From: Rhodosorus marinus
Taxonomy: Eukaryota > Rhodophyta > Stylonematophyceae > Stylonematales > Stylonemataceae
NCBI GenBank assembly: GCA_029953675.1
Contig: JAMWBK010000007.1
Coordinates: 1,116,001 to 1,180,000 of the forward strand
Reading direction: 5' to 3'
Length of the DNA stretch: 64,000 bases
Shown: positions 51,840 to 63,179 of the stretch, piece by piece
How positions within the stretch are numbered: the stretch's first letter is position 1
Layout of the letters: the number at the start of each line of letters is the position of its first letter
Notes under the pieces: model-generated
Told to the model about the DNA's origin: nothing
The model's input: only the letters and a program-made list of their open reading frames with translations
Database searches by the model: none
Program-made: the position numbers and the translations under genes

Positions 51840-52994
51840 TCAAGCACCGGTTGGTCGCACGGGCACAATTTTGATTTCTTCAACCTTTGCCGCTCGGAGA
51901 TTGATTTCCGAGATATCTGCCGACAGGAATTTCGATTTGATCGTCTCGAAGAAGGTCATACCGATACCGAAGGAGGTCCGCTCGCCGAGGGTGATTCCAG
52001 ATACTCTAACGCTGCTCGAGTTCTTGATCAAAACAGCGTTTCCGTTTGAGCTGGTACCGATGAAAGCCACATCTCGTACAGTCATGTTGTCGCTGTTCAG
52101 CACGGCAATTTGCGTCCTTCCTATCCCAGCATCGATCACGCGGACGTCATATAGCCTGCCCCAGTTGAGATTATTGATCTGCAAAGCGACTCTGCAATTT
52201 TCAATGATAACGCCTGAGATAGAGATGTCAAAGTGAGGGATAGAGGTTCTAGATTGAATCCCGAAGCCGCAATTCCTGGCAACGACGTTGTTGAGGAACA
52301 GTCGCCTAATGTTGTGCATTTTTCCGCCCTGATCGTGCATACCAAACGCGAAAACACATCTTTCCGCGTAAATGGTCTGTACAAAGATGTCCTGAACGCC
52401 GTTTGAGACCTCCAGGGCGCCCTTGAACTTGCTGTCGTATGCGCGGAGGTTCTCTACAAGGATGTTCTTGGTAGTAATCCTTCCCTCATTTGTAGTCGAG
52501 ATGAACAGAAGATTTCCCATGTTCCTGTAACCAACGAGATCGCGGATAATACCACCATCTATCTTATCACCACCTGCAATGGGCGCGATCCTCACGCCAT
52601 GGCTCGAGCTCGCTTTCAGAATGCCGTTCTCAATTACGAATCCGCCCTTGTGCACCTTTATGAGCGATTCGGCCTTTGTGACGCTATTCCGGTTGCCAAT
52701 TATCGTAAAGTCGGAGATCGTGACACCAGCAGAAAAGATAGCGAAGACCGGGATGACCACACCAGGGGTCAAGGTGACATGCACCCCTTTTATAGTCAAC
52801 GGGATGGCTATTCTGATTACTTGACCCACAGTCCATTTACATGCCCCATTGGATACGAGCACATCAAACCTCTTCGCAGATTCCACTTGATTCTTCAAGT
52901 CATTGCCGCAGGTCAACACGATCGTCCTCCCTAGACATCCCTCGAAGAATATGCACCCAACCAACACCAAGACCCAGACCCGCAACCCCACCAT
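51840..52994 (-). CDS. Secreted right-handed parallel beta-helix protein 3 (divergent member)
   Basis: Intronless, 384 residues, ATG at 52994. Signal peptide VWVLVLVGCIFFEGCLG; N-terminus LTCGNDLKNQVESAKRF...GACKW keeps both cysteines. The ladder of strands is intact, but the signature is changed: KGALEVSNG in place of RGxxEVxDG, and FAFGMHDQGG in place of the QDH motif. The GHxDI position reads PHFDISI. If those residues are catalytic or ligand-binding, this member has altered or lost activity. Open over its full length with no lesion, so it is probably still expressed and selected. Confidence 0.82.
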   Translation of the reverse strand: MVGLRVWVLVLVGCIFFEGCLGRTIVLTCGNDLKNQVESAKRFDVLVSNGACKWTVGQVIRIAIPLTIKGVHVTLTPGVVIPVFAIFSAGVTISDFTIIGNRNSVTKAESLIKVHKGGFVIENGILKASSSHGVRIAPIAGGDKIDGGIIRDLVGYRNMGNLLFISTTNEGRITTKNILVENLRAYDSKFKGALEVSNGVQDIFVQTIYAERCVFAFGMHDQGGKMHNIRRLFLNNVVARNCGFGIQSRTSIPHFDISISGVIIENCRVALQINNLNWGRLYDVRVIDAGIGRTQIAVLNSDNMTVRDVAFIGTSSNGNAVLIKNSSSVRVSGITLGERTSFGIGMTFFETIKSKFLSADISEINLRAAKVEEIKIVPVRPTGA

Positions 52995-55363
52995 CTTTCC
53001 TCCTCACGAGAAACAGAACACACCTCCTCAAGACTACCTCCAGTCCGCTCAATACTACCGAGCGCGCTTCTTTGTCAACAGCTACCTGTTCACCTTGCCC
53101 TTTACTCAACAGAACCTCTTAAAGCACATCCCAAGTCCGGTTCAAGTCAACTCTCAGTCTATCCAAATTTGTAACGGAAACTTCCAATATACCGTAAATA
53201 ACAGTAATATATATCATTTTTATACTCAAAAAAATAGAATAGAATATTTGTTCTTAGCACAACAGAACAAACTCTAATTTACCCGACGCGTACCCAGGGG
53301 TTTTACCCCCTGGGTACGCGTCGGGTAAAAGGTTGGGGAGAACTGAAACAGGCAAAAGCACAAAAGCGTAAGCACAGGGGTCCATAACCCTAATGACAAT
53401 TCAAAGTTGATCTAGAACAAATATATCGTTTCTTGGGAAGTATAGTTATAATTTGGAAGTAAATTCATCAGTTTAATCTAGGTAAAGATCTAATTTTAGA
53501 AAATAAATAACCTTCTTTTGGGTTTTGTCCCAGGGGGGTTAGAGGTAAAAACTGAGGCCGGGAAGAAAATTTTACAAGGGTTTTGATTAGGAATTCCCCT
53601 GAGGGGTGGGGGCCTGTGGTAGTAGATAAACAATAGATTGAAGACGATATTGATGTACTTATCACAGTTGAAAATGACTAGACTTATGGCACTGGTGAAG
53701 ATATGAATAAAAAATTTTAATTTTTTAATGTCGTAACCGTTGGATTTCGAAAGGTGGTAAAAAAATTTCGTTTTACTACTAGAATTTATTTTTGAAATAC
53801 AGATAATCCTTGGGCTGATCAGAAAAGATGCAAAAATTGTATTTTAATATTGGTATTTCTTTCGTTGAGGTTCGTTCCTTTTTTTTTTGGGGGGGGCGAG
53901 GAGAGTATTGTTGTGGGGGGGAATATGGACGGAGAGGAGGTTGGGGAGGCGGTACTGGGAAATTTTGCATGGCATGGAGGAGCGCGGCTGGACTGTTTCA
54001 ATTGTATTTCAGCAGACGAATGCAAGCCTTTGGTCGATTGTTTGTTAAGGCCGTCGTTCGAATGTGGGAATTTTTTTGAATTCGTTCTGTAGACTCAATT
54101 TGGATCTCTCGGGGAAGTGCCTGGGATGCTTTCAGGGGACCTTATTATTGGCGAATGCAGTAGAATTGATCAATAAAGTACGGCTAATCTGAAAAGCGAT
54201 GGTTTGACTGACAAGCAGATGGGGTTTGTAGCGGCGGACATGCAAGTTTGAATTCAGCCAATAGGCTGAAATTGGAGAAAGCAGCCGGGCTCCAGCGGGC
54301 GTAGCTTCATATGCACCCTTGTAAGGAGAGCGGACAAGTCACTACGGATGGTAGATCCCGGGCTACCACAGCAAAGTTACACTCCGTCCAGGTTTGCGGC
54401 CATACAGGTTTCCACAGATACTTCATTCAGCATAGAATTCAGAATACTCTCGCTCCCGTGACCAGGGTCCATAGATTCCACAACTATACCTCCACGGATC
54501 CAGTATTTGAATTTGATCGACAACATTCTAGTTGTACATATGTGATGGAATGAACACCGCCGTTCAAGCTCAATCTGAAGAGACGGACAGAATGACACAT
54601 CGAATTAGCAAAATTTGCTAATAGCGGACGTTTACGCCAAACAAATCGTAGTACAGGGAAAATTGTACTATGCATCAAGATTTTCTGCCAATACAACAAG
54701 ATTCATCTTTGTAAACGGGGTACTTAGGAATACTATGTGCTAGCCATATTCCTTTTTTATTTATGAAATTTAGTCATTGTCATCGTTCAAGTTTTGCTTT
54801 GACGGGGGTGTATGCTGAATGATAAATGAACCACTGTTATTGGTTGCCGAGTGATACCTGAAAAAAATTATACTTCGGTAGGATGGGCATATAGTACATC
54901 GTACGTTGTTAGTATGATCCCGTTGCTCAGTGCGCGGTTAGACTAATGTCTATGCGGTTGGCTGTGGCGTTCATCTGACTCGAGAACGCACAGAACGTGA
55001 TTGCCATTGTGCATAGATTATCTAGCGAGCTCATGACTGTACAGCGCTTCAGACCTTTGTTCTAAAATATGATTGAGATAGATTTTGGAACTCCCTCGGA
55101 ATGCAATACTTGGTCGCACTGATTACCTGTTGCAAGGTACCGCTTACACTTTCAGAGAAACGCCAGTAGGTGTCAACGAGGAGCAAGATCCAGTCAGTCG
55201 AGCTTTCCGAACGCTTTTTTACGTTTGGGTTGACGCTGAGTATTGTAGCTAAGCCCAAACGGACTTTGGAGAGTACTGCAGTCACGGGTTCGGCATTCGC
55301 TCAGAAAGGATCGATTTGGTTATACTTCACCTTTTTATGACTATAAAATTATAAAAACACTGC
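52995..55363. other. Intergenic with a perfect hairpin
   Basis: About 2.4 kb. AT-rich from 53150 to 53830, containing a perfect 23-bp hairpin (listed). No gene is supported; the frames at 53828-54092 are short and G-rich. Confidence 0.5.
53278..53329. repeat. Perfect inverted repeat (23-bp stem, 6-base loop)
   Basis: The left arm (53278-53300) starts TTTACCCGACGCG and ends CCCAGGGG. The right arm (53307-53329) is its exact reverse complement; the loop is TTTTAC. The GC-rich hairpin stands in strongly AT-rich surroundings. It does not sit directly at the 3' end of an identified gene. It could be a palindromic insertion footprint or a structured non-coding element. Confidence 0.9.
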
Positions 55364-56563
55364 TTAAGTGGTTTCTGAACGTCCAGATGGACCCCGTTTA
55401 CCACCCCACAACAGGGCAGCCCAGTGTGGAGGAATATCCGCGACCTGAATCTCCTGACGTTTCACTGCCGCCAGGTCAACTTGAGATATCTGAAAGCCCG
55501 ATTGGGTTTCTCGGTTCTTTTTGAATACACTTATGCCGAAATGGAAGTTTGAGCTCCGGTCGACAGTGACTCCAGCGATACGCACGTTGCTCGATTGCAT
55601 TACCATGATCGCTCCTCGTGCTTTACCTCCACCGACAAACGACACGTCTCGAATTTTCAGGTCCTTACAATTGATTATCTCCAGGGCGTATCCAGTAGTC
55701 CTTGGAGCTATTACCCTCACGTCATCGACTCTAACCCAGTCGAGATTCTGCAGCTCCAAAGCCTTAATGCAGTTCTTAGCAAAAACCCTGGAGGTGGAAA
55801 CATCCCCGTGCCTGATCGATTCGACCTGGGAAACAATAGCGAAATCTGACCTAACAGCGACGACGTTGCTGACGAAGACTCTCCGGATAGTCTCGAGCTC
55901 GCTCACCCCATGATCCTGAATCGATACCGCGTAATAACAGTCGATCGCGTACACATTCCTGACAAACATATCCTCTACGCCGTCACTTATCTCAACCGCA
56001 CCACGATCCCTGCTGCCGTAGGCTCTGATATTCTCCACGACAATGTTCTTCGTAATGGTCTTCCCTCCATCGAGTGTGGTGAGGGAAACGACGTCACGAT
56101 TGTTTAGAGTCCCTATGAGATATCGAAGTACGCCCCCAGTGATTGAAGGGCTCCCCTCAATTGACCTCACCACAACCCCATCCTTTGTTGAGTTGCGAAA
56201 GGTTCCCCGAGCGATGTGAAATCCGCTCTTGAACACTTGCATCAACGCTTGCCTCCTTGAATCCAAAACCACCATGTTGTTTCCATTTAGCTCGAAGTCA
56301 GTAATAGTCACAGACTTTGCGAGGATCCTCAGCAGAGGAATTGGGTTTGTAGAGTTCAGAACAACCCGGATGCTCCTTATCGTCATCGGCTTCAGCACCA
56401 GGATAGGTTTCGACTCCTGCCATACGCACATCCCCGATCACCTCAGAGTATGCTTACGCATTCTCAATCTGATCCTTAAGTCCCTTGCCACAATCCAGTG
56501 GAATTGTGATACCAGATACAAAAGCTGGGAATAAAAAATCAGAGAAAACAAAACCAGCTTCAT
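55364..56563 (-). pseudogene. Beta-helix family member 4, damaged at the 5' end
   Basis: The body is an open frame from 56431 to 55364 (about 355 codons) with the family ladder, the signature RGAVEISDG...YAIDCYYAVSIQDHG and RHGDVSTS. The start of the gene lies further upstream in other frames. A family-like N-terminus (IPLDCGKGLKDQIENA) at about 56515-56455 ends in an in-frame TAA where relatives have Lys. A frameshift near 56430 then separates it from the body. The likely initiation ATG (56563) is in yet another frame from that N-terminus. A CTGATTTTTTATTCCCAG just before could instead be a 3' splice site, so one of these lesions may be an intron. The stop plus frameshift still argue for a pseudogene or a very recent loss. 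Confidence 0.7.
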
Positions 56564-56659
56564 CTCTACTACGAAAACGAACGCACACGCCTCCAATCCC
56601 TCTCTCCCGCCACTTATCCATCGCAGTAGTGGTGCAAACCTCGCAACTCATCGTCACTT

Positions 56660-57379
56660 AGTAATCAATGACTCTCACCAGTGGAGCAATGTTAACCTAA
56701 ATTATCTGAAGAACCTATTGCCACGCCTCCCAACCTCGCCACTAAACGGATTCCTGCGCTGGGGTTCGCGACTCGCGACTTTGCTTATTGTCCGGACGGA
56801 GAAGCCAATTTTATCTTATACGTTACCCGATGTTCCTTTATTTTAATTAATAGGAGTATTTATACCGTACTGACTTTATCGTGTTAATGATATTAACAAT
56901 ATTGTAGGAGGGAGCACAGTCCGCAAAGTTTGTAAGTAAATTGATGCACATCCGATTGCGGACTGACTGCTCCAGCTTCAGGGTGACTTGGCGAAGTAGG
57001 AATCGAGCTAAGAAATCCCACTTGCAGTATAAGGCAGAGTGGCAGCTTGGAAGGGGCGGTGCTGGAGAGAAACTGGAAATTTGGCTTTCAATCATGGTTT
57101 TTTATTTAGCATGTCAAGAAGGGAGAGCTAATGAGCGAAACGAGGGTAAGTCCAGCGGGGAAACTATAGAGGTACGGGTTGGAGGCCCCCTGCTCTTGCG
57201 TACCAATCGTCGTGGTATGCCATCTCCGTGTCGAATAAGTGCGGTATTCACTCCCGCGTGCCGAAAATGTCTAGAAAACTCGGGATCGCTAGCATATGTT
57301 CAAACATCGGTAGGGGCTATGGTTTCGTGGTGCACGATCGAATACCAATGCCTTAAGGGATCATGCTTGTCCTTCGCAC
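56660..57379. other. Intergenic
   Basis: About 700 bases between two pseudogenes. AT-rich around 56810-56940; no supported gene. Confidence 0.45.
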
Positions 57380-57947
57380 TCGAATGCGCTGTTTTCGAGC
57401 AGCCACGAGGTCTGCTTGTGATATTTTGAGACTTTCTGCAGCGCTTTTCGGTTTCAGTGCCACATAGATCCCATACCGCGCTTTTGAGTGTTTCCCGAGG
57501 GTGATCCCCTCTATGCTGACGTTTCTGGGAAACAGAACTGAGATCGCTTATGACCGGCTTTCCTCCAATAATAGAGATGTCGCGAAGTTTGAGATCCGCG
57601 CAGTTGTAGATGTTAACAATAGGGCCGCTTCCACGGGACCCAATAACACGAACCTCAACGACACGGACCCAGTCTAGATCCTTGAGACGTAACGTCTGTC
57701 TGCACTCCTTGGCTATTACGCTCGTTATTGACACATCTCCGTGACGTACCCCATGTACCTGCGAGAGAACCGCGAAGTCAGAGTTTATCGCAATCACGTT
57801 GCTAATAAACATCCCCTTAATGATCTGAAGATAACCCAGGCCATGGTCCTGGACTACAACATAGAAGCAATTCTCCGCGTAAACATTTCGAAAAAACATG
57901 TCCTCAACACCATCGCTGATCTCAACAGCACCGCGCAGTAGTGAAGA
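57380..57947 (-). pseudogene. Beta-helix family member 5, truncated fragment
   Basis: Only the second half of the family protein remains. It begins at RGAVEISDGVEDMF without any upstream signal peptide or N-terminal half. It keeps YAENCFY..VQDHG with one residue deleted before QDH, and RHGDVSI. After GGKPVISDL the homology jumps to another frame (continuing NVSIEGITLG and SLKISQADL), so there is at least one frameshift near 57545. The sequence most resembles member 4 (same NLDWVRV/DLDWVRV strand), suggesting a duplicate of it that decayed. Confidence 0.8.
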
Positions 57948-58292
57948 CCACCCCGGACTCTTTGGTGCGATGGAATAGTAGCAGCAGCAGCAGCAATCTC
58001 TCTCAGATATTCGTGTTCTTGATCAGGGAGCCTCAATTTTAATGTAGTCTAGGAAAAGAAATTGATTTATTTTTTTTGTCCGAGCCTAAGTTCAATCTTT
58101 AAGATTGATTTGGATTGGTCTTGCAAAAATGTGAGCTGGGGAAGCGACCACAAAAATAAGACACTTCCTAGTACCATATTAGAAGGCTTCAGAATAGAAT
58201 ACTTCAACTCTTCAAAGATAAAGGAATTTATTTCTGGAAGCTTAGATGCAGAAGCACGACCCGGGTGTTCGTAAAGCCGTTTCATGAACGGG

Positions 58293-59468
58293 TCACCCCC
58301 TAAACCGTCGGATGATCACGCCATTCCTCGCCGCCTCAAAGCGGTTATACGCCGTAGTAACAGGAACGCCTGTAAGTGAAGGAGGAACCTCAACCCTTAA
58401 CCCTGCCCAGAACTGGGTGTCACTTTCTAGTACAACGGATCCCACGTAGAGCTCAGTACAATCGTTCGTCGCGATTGCAATTCCTCTGTGCCTACTATTG
58501 CGGAAGACTGCATTACTCAATCTGACTCGATTACATTCCTCAGCTAAGACGATTGGGCTGCCTGTCTTTGGCTGCTCAACCTGCAGGAATCTCATACTGA
58601 CATCGTTCATGTACCTCAGGTATACAGCCTGTCTACAATCCGAGAATTCGAGTCTAGTATACGTTATGTCCGAGTGCCCGATAGGGCTCGTTTCGGAGAT
58701 AACACCGTATCTAAGATCTCTTCCTCTAATGTTATAGAATCGGATATGATGATTGGCTTGGATCTGACTCTCTGCATCACCGGCTCTCTCTCTGCGGATA
58801 TGATCTTGAATTGAAACAGCGTAGAAGCATCGTTCACAGTACACATTTTGAACAAATATCCACTGGCATCCATCAGCGACTTCTACAGCTCCCTTCTGTG
58901 CACTGTCGTACCCTTCGACTCCATTAATGTATATCCTAGAAGTAAGTAATCCGTGGCGTGAATTGACAGCCACAACATCTCTTTCAACGCCATAGCCGTA
59001 AATGTTTCTTATCGAACCGCCAGTGATTGGTGTGCGAGTGCTTCCCACCGGCACAACAGTAATCCCGTCCCTGGATGAGTTGACGAATGTACCGTTTATA
59101 ATTGAAAAACCACCTGCGTTTACGCGAAGAAGAGACTCCCTATCTTCGAACGACACCGTGTCCTTGTTCCCGATCAATTCAAAGTCGAAGAGTTGCACGC
59201 CTCTGGAAGAGATTATCATCGCTGCCGTATTGCCCAGACCCGGCCGCAGCTGGGCCCTGAAGTTTCTGATGCGCAGCGGTTTCCCAATTTGAACCTCTTG
59301 AGACAATGTAAAGGTGCAGTCCATACTCCCCACAAGCTCGGCCCCCTCCGGGGCGTTGCGCACCTGCGTTTGAAAGTCTCTATTGCAATCCAATCTGATG
59401 ACTTGTCCTCCGGCAATCGCAATGCATAGAGCAATCACGACCGCAATGGCCTTCCTGAGCGAAAACAT
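58293..59468 (-). CDS. Secreted right-handed parallel beta-helix protein 6
   Basis: Intronless, 391 residues. The ATG at 59468 is used; the open frame's first codon (59495) is GTG. Signal peptide FSLRKAIAVVIALCIAIAGG; N-terminus LDCNRDFQTQVRNA...GSMDCTF. The ladder follows with VEGYDSAQKGAVEVADG...YCERCFYAVSIQDH, then an insertion (about 12 residues, RERAGDAESQIQANH) not seen in members 1-4, and IGHSDITYT. The C-terminus is short (FEAARNGVIIRRFRG). Likely extracellular; function unknown. Confidence 0.85.
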   Translation of the reverse strand: MFSLRKAIAVVIALCIAIAGGQVIRLDCNRDFQTQVRNAPEGAELVGSMDCTFTLSQEVQIGKPLRIRNFRAQLRPGLGNTAAMIISSRGVQLFDFELIGNKDTVSFEDRESLLRVNAGGFSIINGTFVNSSRDGITVVPVGSTRTPITGGSIRNIYGYGVERDVVAVNSRHGLLTSRIYINGVEGYDSAQKGAVEVADGCQWIFVQNVYCERCFYAVSIQDHIRRERAGDAESQIQANHHIRFYNIRGRDLRYGVISETSPIGHSDITYTRLEFSDCRQAVYLRYMNDVSMRFLQVEQPKTGSPIVLAEECNRVRLSNAVFRNSRHRGIAIATNDCTELYVGSVVLESDTQFWAGLRVEVPPSLTGVPVTTAYNRFEAARNGVIIRRFRG

Positions 59469-59585
59469 CTTGAACAGCTTTTTTTTTGTTTTCACTTTGT
59501 AAAGACTTTGATTTCATCCGTTCCATGTGCATTGTCCTGACCGCCACTGCCTCTCTTCTCATGATTGTAAGCTCGAGGACCCGTT

Positions 59586-59591
59586 CTTATA
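59586..59591 (-). promoter_or_regulatory. TATA-like element of beta-helix gene 6
   Basis: CATATAAG on the minus strand, about 120 bases upstream of the ATG at 59468. Weak evidence, based on position only. Confidence 0.35.
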
Positions 59592-61164
59592 TGGCAGGGT
59601 GATCGTGAACTCCGACTATTCCCAAAGTACATCAAACGCAAACTACTAAACGCGTCTCTACGTTCGTGATTATGGAACCGGACGTTGAAAGAGAAGCTTT
59701 GTCAGTCTCTTTCGGTTGATCCGGTGTCTGAACAACATTTTCATGAAAGAATGAGATCACCCAATTTGACACGGAATGGTTAGTCTCAACTGAGCCAAAC
59801 TCACAAAGTGAATAATAATTTTCCAAATCTCAAAAGCGACCAGCCCACAAGCGTATTTACCCCACCAGACTGTCAGGAATTGTACAACAATCTGCGGGAG
59901 ACAGACGTGCGAAGCATATGCGCTTCCAGACGGGCAGTGAATGAAACCCCCTGAACAGTAGGTTTGGTTACTGTTACATTACGTTGAATGCTTCAATGTT
60001 TCGTTACGGCATGGCCGAATAAATCCTATGGAACTCTCCGATCGATTGGGCTCACGACCTGAGAGTTGTTTCATGGACGAACTCTAGAGTCAGTCAATTT
60101 TCGGACCGGGTTGATGAATAATAAAACTTTTTCTCAATTTGAGCTCTCTTCTTGATTGAACTCGTTGAATGGAATTCGATGTCTCGAAAGCATCAAAAAT
60201 ATTCGGAAAAGGAATTTGTGGATTTAGAGCCTTCGATGTCGGAACAGAGGCTCTTGTCCCGAGAGTTAACTTTGTACAGAGTTATGGATTGGGTCACTAG
60301 GCTGCTGGTAAGGTGATTGGTTTGATTACTTGACGATTCTCCTAAGTGGAACGTTATTGGGAGCCAGGGAGGAGAACCAAAAAAAAGCTCTGGGTTCTCC
60401 CATCTTTTGATCGAGAAACTACTTGAGGCTGGTCCAGCTTGGGACAGATTCTTTCTTTCTAGGTTGGCTTACCGTGTTCTTGTTGGACGAAACGATGATA
60501 CAGAATCGTCAACGTTTTTCTGTATCGATCGCGTTGTCGTGCTCTTGATTTCCCGCCTCAGTCCGCCACACCGTGCGCTGGCTATGAACCGTGTTCAGCC
60601 CGGAGCTCCTTGCTTGTTTACGGCCCTCATGGGCTATGACGTGACAGTTATGAATTGGTGAGAATTTCGATTCTTTCTGTACAGTAGCGGTAGCCGCTTG
60701 TTCACTTTGCTGCGGTAGGACTGCACTTGGTGAATCAAAATCCACAATACAGCTCGTCCCACCGGATCTAGCTCGTGCCCTAAATAGCGCATACGAAGTG
60801 AAGCTGTCCGAACTTGGAATGCGTCTCCAGCAAGCACGCCTGTTGTTAAACAGATTTTTCGTGTTAGCTCTCGACATACCTAGTATTTTCCGGATTATGA
60901 GTGCCATCCAGGGCTACAGTTACGTTCGTCTCTAGTCCCAGTTTCGGAAAAGGGGGCTTCAGCTCATCGTGCCAGCGAGTCCTATGCCATTTAATTCAGT
61001 ACACTCCTATAGCTTGAGCAACCTACAGGTTGAGGAACACGTTTTGAGGTATGTGCTAGCGTAGGTAGGTGACAAACGAGTCTATTAACTGGTGGTTTTA
61101 GAACATACTCTTGAAACACAACACGCGGGGCAATGCGAACGAGAGACCGTTTATTTCTAGGTAC

Positions 61165-61335
61165 GAGGAACAAAAGCGTGCAAGCCAAGGAGGTAGTAGC
61201 GAGCCCCTGTTAGAATATTACTAGAATATGTCCATAAAGCGACACTGAACCGGCGTGGGAGTACAAGATACTCTGCAGAATGGTCAGTGAAGCATTTGCG
61301 GAGCCACTCCACAGCTTGACTTTTCAGAATGGCCA
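61165..61335. repeat. Dispersed repeat shared with 47380-47530, copy 2
   Basis: Same orientation and order of landmarks as copy 1 (GAGGAACAAAAGCGT, AAAGCGACACTGAACCGG, CAGAATGGTCAGTG, CATTTG, TTTTCAGAATGGCCAAA). Both copies lie in gaps of the beta-helix cluster, about 13.8 kb apart, so they could be remnants of the segment duplicated with the genes or a mobile element. Confidence 0.75.
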
Positions 61336-61897
61336 AAAATTTCTACGATGCAAGGCTGAAGGCTTTACGACCTGCTATGAGCGAACAGAGGCTGGCCATG
61401 CTCTCGTACCGTCGTTCCTCCTGTCGGCGAAGAATAGCCGCTTCTGCACCGCAGCATAGTTCGACGGATGGGACATAGGTACTACACACCGGGCAAGTGG
61501 CTGCGAGGTCCACAAGTTATGGGCGTCCGGACAGGGCTGCGTCCGAGACCCGGAGTTCTGCCTTGAAACGCGGCAGCTCCGATCAAGTTACGCGTTGATG
61601 AGCACTGGAGTATGTCAAGTTCTTTCTCAGTTCGTGTGCAAGTGCAATGTTACGCTTTTCTCAGAAATGGCCGCACGAAACGGATAATTTGCCGGATGAA
61701 GAATAGCCGACGCAAAAGAGTCATAAAAGTACTAGTCTGCATCATCGACTCTGCAAACGAAAACAGTTCCGGAAATAGTTCATCGAGGCAAAACTGCACC
61801 ACACCAATCCACTTCAGCTTAGGATCCCAAAATCCTTAGTGCTGGCTTCATTAGTTTTACTGACACTAGGTGCTAGCACCAAGGGCTTGCCTCTCCC

Positions 61898-62272
61898 ATG
61901 AATGTGCAGCCGTCCATGTCGACTTTCCCCCCCTCCGCATATCCTGTACTATCCATGCAGATTCATCTAGTGAATCAACTTGAGTCGAGGAACTTCTTCA
62001 GATCCTTGATCTTGGAGCACAGAGCTCATCGAAATTACTTGGGAGCCATCGATAGACTCCATGAGAAAGGTCAAACGCCGAATTTCTGGATCAAGTTTTG
62101 GCTCTCCTTCTCCGAGCGCCCGCCCGTTCACGAGCTCTTTCGTGTTGTCAACCAAGAACAAGTGCTAGAACACAGCGTGCTTCACCAATTCTGGTACTGC
62201 TCTGTAAACGACGTTAACCCGCCTCCTATAGTTCTTTATTTTGCAGTCGCAAAGTTTGGGAATATGTGCTAG
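61898..62272 (+). CDS. Doubtful small open frame
   Basis: 124 codons with an ATG and a fairly protein-like composition (SRNFFRSLILEHRAHRNYLG, TPNFWIKFWLSFSERPPVHE), but no recognised domain, no obvious promoter and no neighbour that supports it. It may be a fragment of a decayed gene or chance. Confidence 0.15.
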   Translation: MNVQPSMSTFPPSAYPVLSMQIHLVNQLESRNFFRSLILEHRAHRNYLGAIDRLHEKGQTPNFWIKFWLSFSERPPVHELFRVVNQEQVLEHSVLHQFWYCSVNDVNPPPIVLYFAVAKFGNMC

Positions 62273-63179
62273 TAGTTGCGGTGGTGAGTTTGTGTATGGC
62301 TCCACGTGTCGAACGTCCCTAATAGAGGGTGAGAACCCTTCGGTGTCGTGTCTCAGCACTTAGGGAGGATTAGAATTCCATACCATATCCATCGGCGCGA
62401 CGTGCGGAGAAGTAGCATGTTTTTTTTATTCTCCGCTTCTTTTCTCCTCCTTTGTAGTCTGGCAGTTGTGCCTACGCCGCGTCATCAATCCGAGCAAGCA
62501 GTAAAAGTACCCCTAATGGGTCCCTTTGGGTCCTGTTGTGACGAATTGATGACGCTTTGATGTTGGAGGCGAGCGGTTTACGCTTTCAGTAGTGTTTCCC
62601 CCCACCTCTTTGTCAGTCTCGGAGTAAACAGATGCAATCCATTGGTCCGAGCTCAATCGAAGAAACTCTTTTAAGTTCAATCACAAAGAAACGGTGAAAA
62701 CTTGAAAAGGTTGTGATGTTGATCATAATGACGAGTTTCGGTAATTTGGAGAAGGGAGCTGTCCGGCTTTTTCCAGTCATGCAACTATGGATCAGAATCA
62801 CCTCGGCTGGGGGAACTGGGCGAAGCTCGACCCACTTGTCTTAGTAGAGCGAGTTCTTGTGCTTTGAGATTAATATCGATCTTTTCATTGTACAGAAGAG
62901 TGCTACAATTTGCGCGGTCTCTTCGATCCAAGCGAAGAAGGTCCACTCCATGAATGCTATTGTCCGCAGTTAGTCCAAGGGGTGGCTCCCAAGGTATCGG
63001 GTGCTCAACTACATCGAAAAGCTTGCTGCACGTGAAGAACCCGAAGCTAATTTTTTTGACTACGTTCACCTATCACACACCCGCAACAAGCTTGTCTGAC
63101 GGAGTAGATTTTTTGCTGGTATAGCACCAGGCGCTCTTGTTTCAAAAGACCTGGTACACAGTCAACAGCAGCATGGATC

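Larger units (their letters stand above)
59469..63179. other. Gene-poor interval with dispersed repeats
   Basis: About 3.7 kb between members 6 and 7. It holds a copy of the repeat at 47380 (about 61165-61335) and a short segment similar to 27565-27650 (about 62530-62600). Frames at 61898-62272 (plus, 124 codons, ATG start) and 62785-63069 (minus) look weakly protein-like but match nothing I recognise. Confidence 0.45.
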
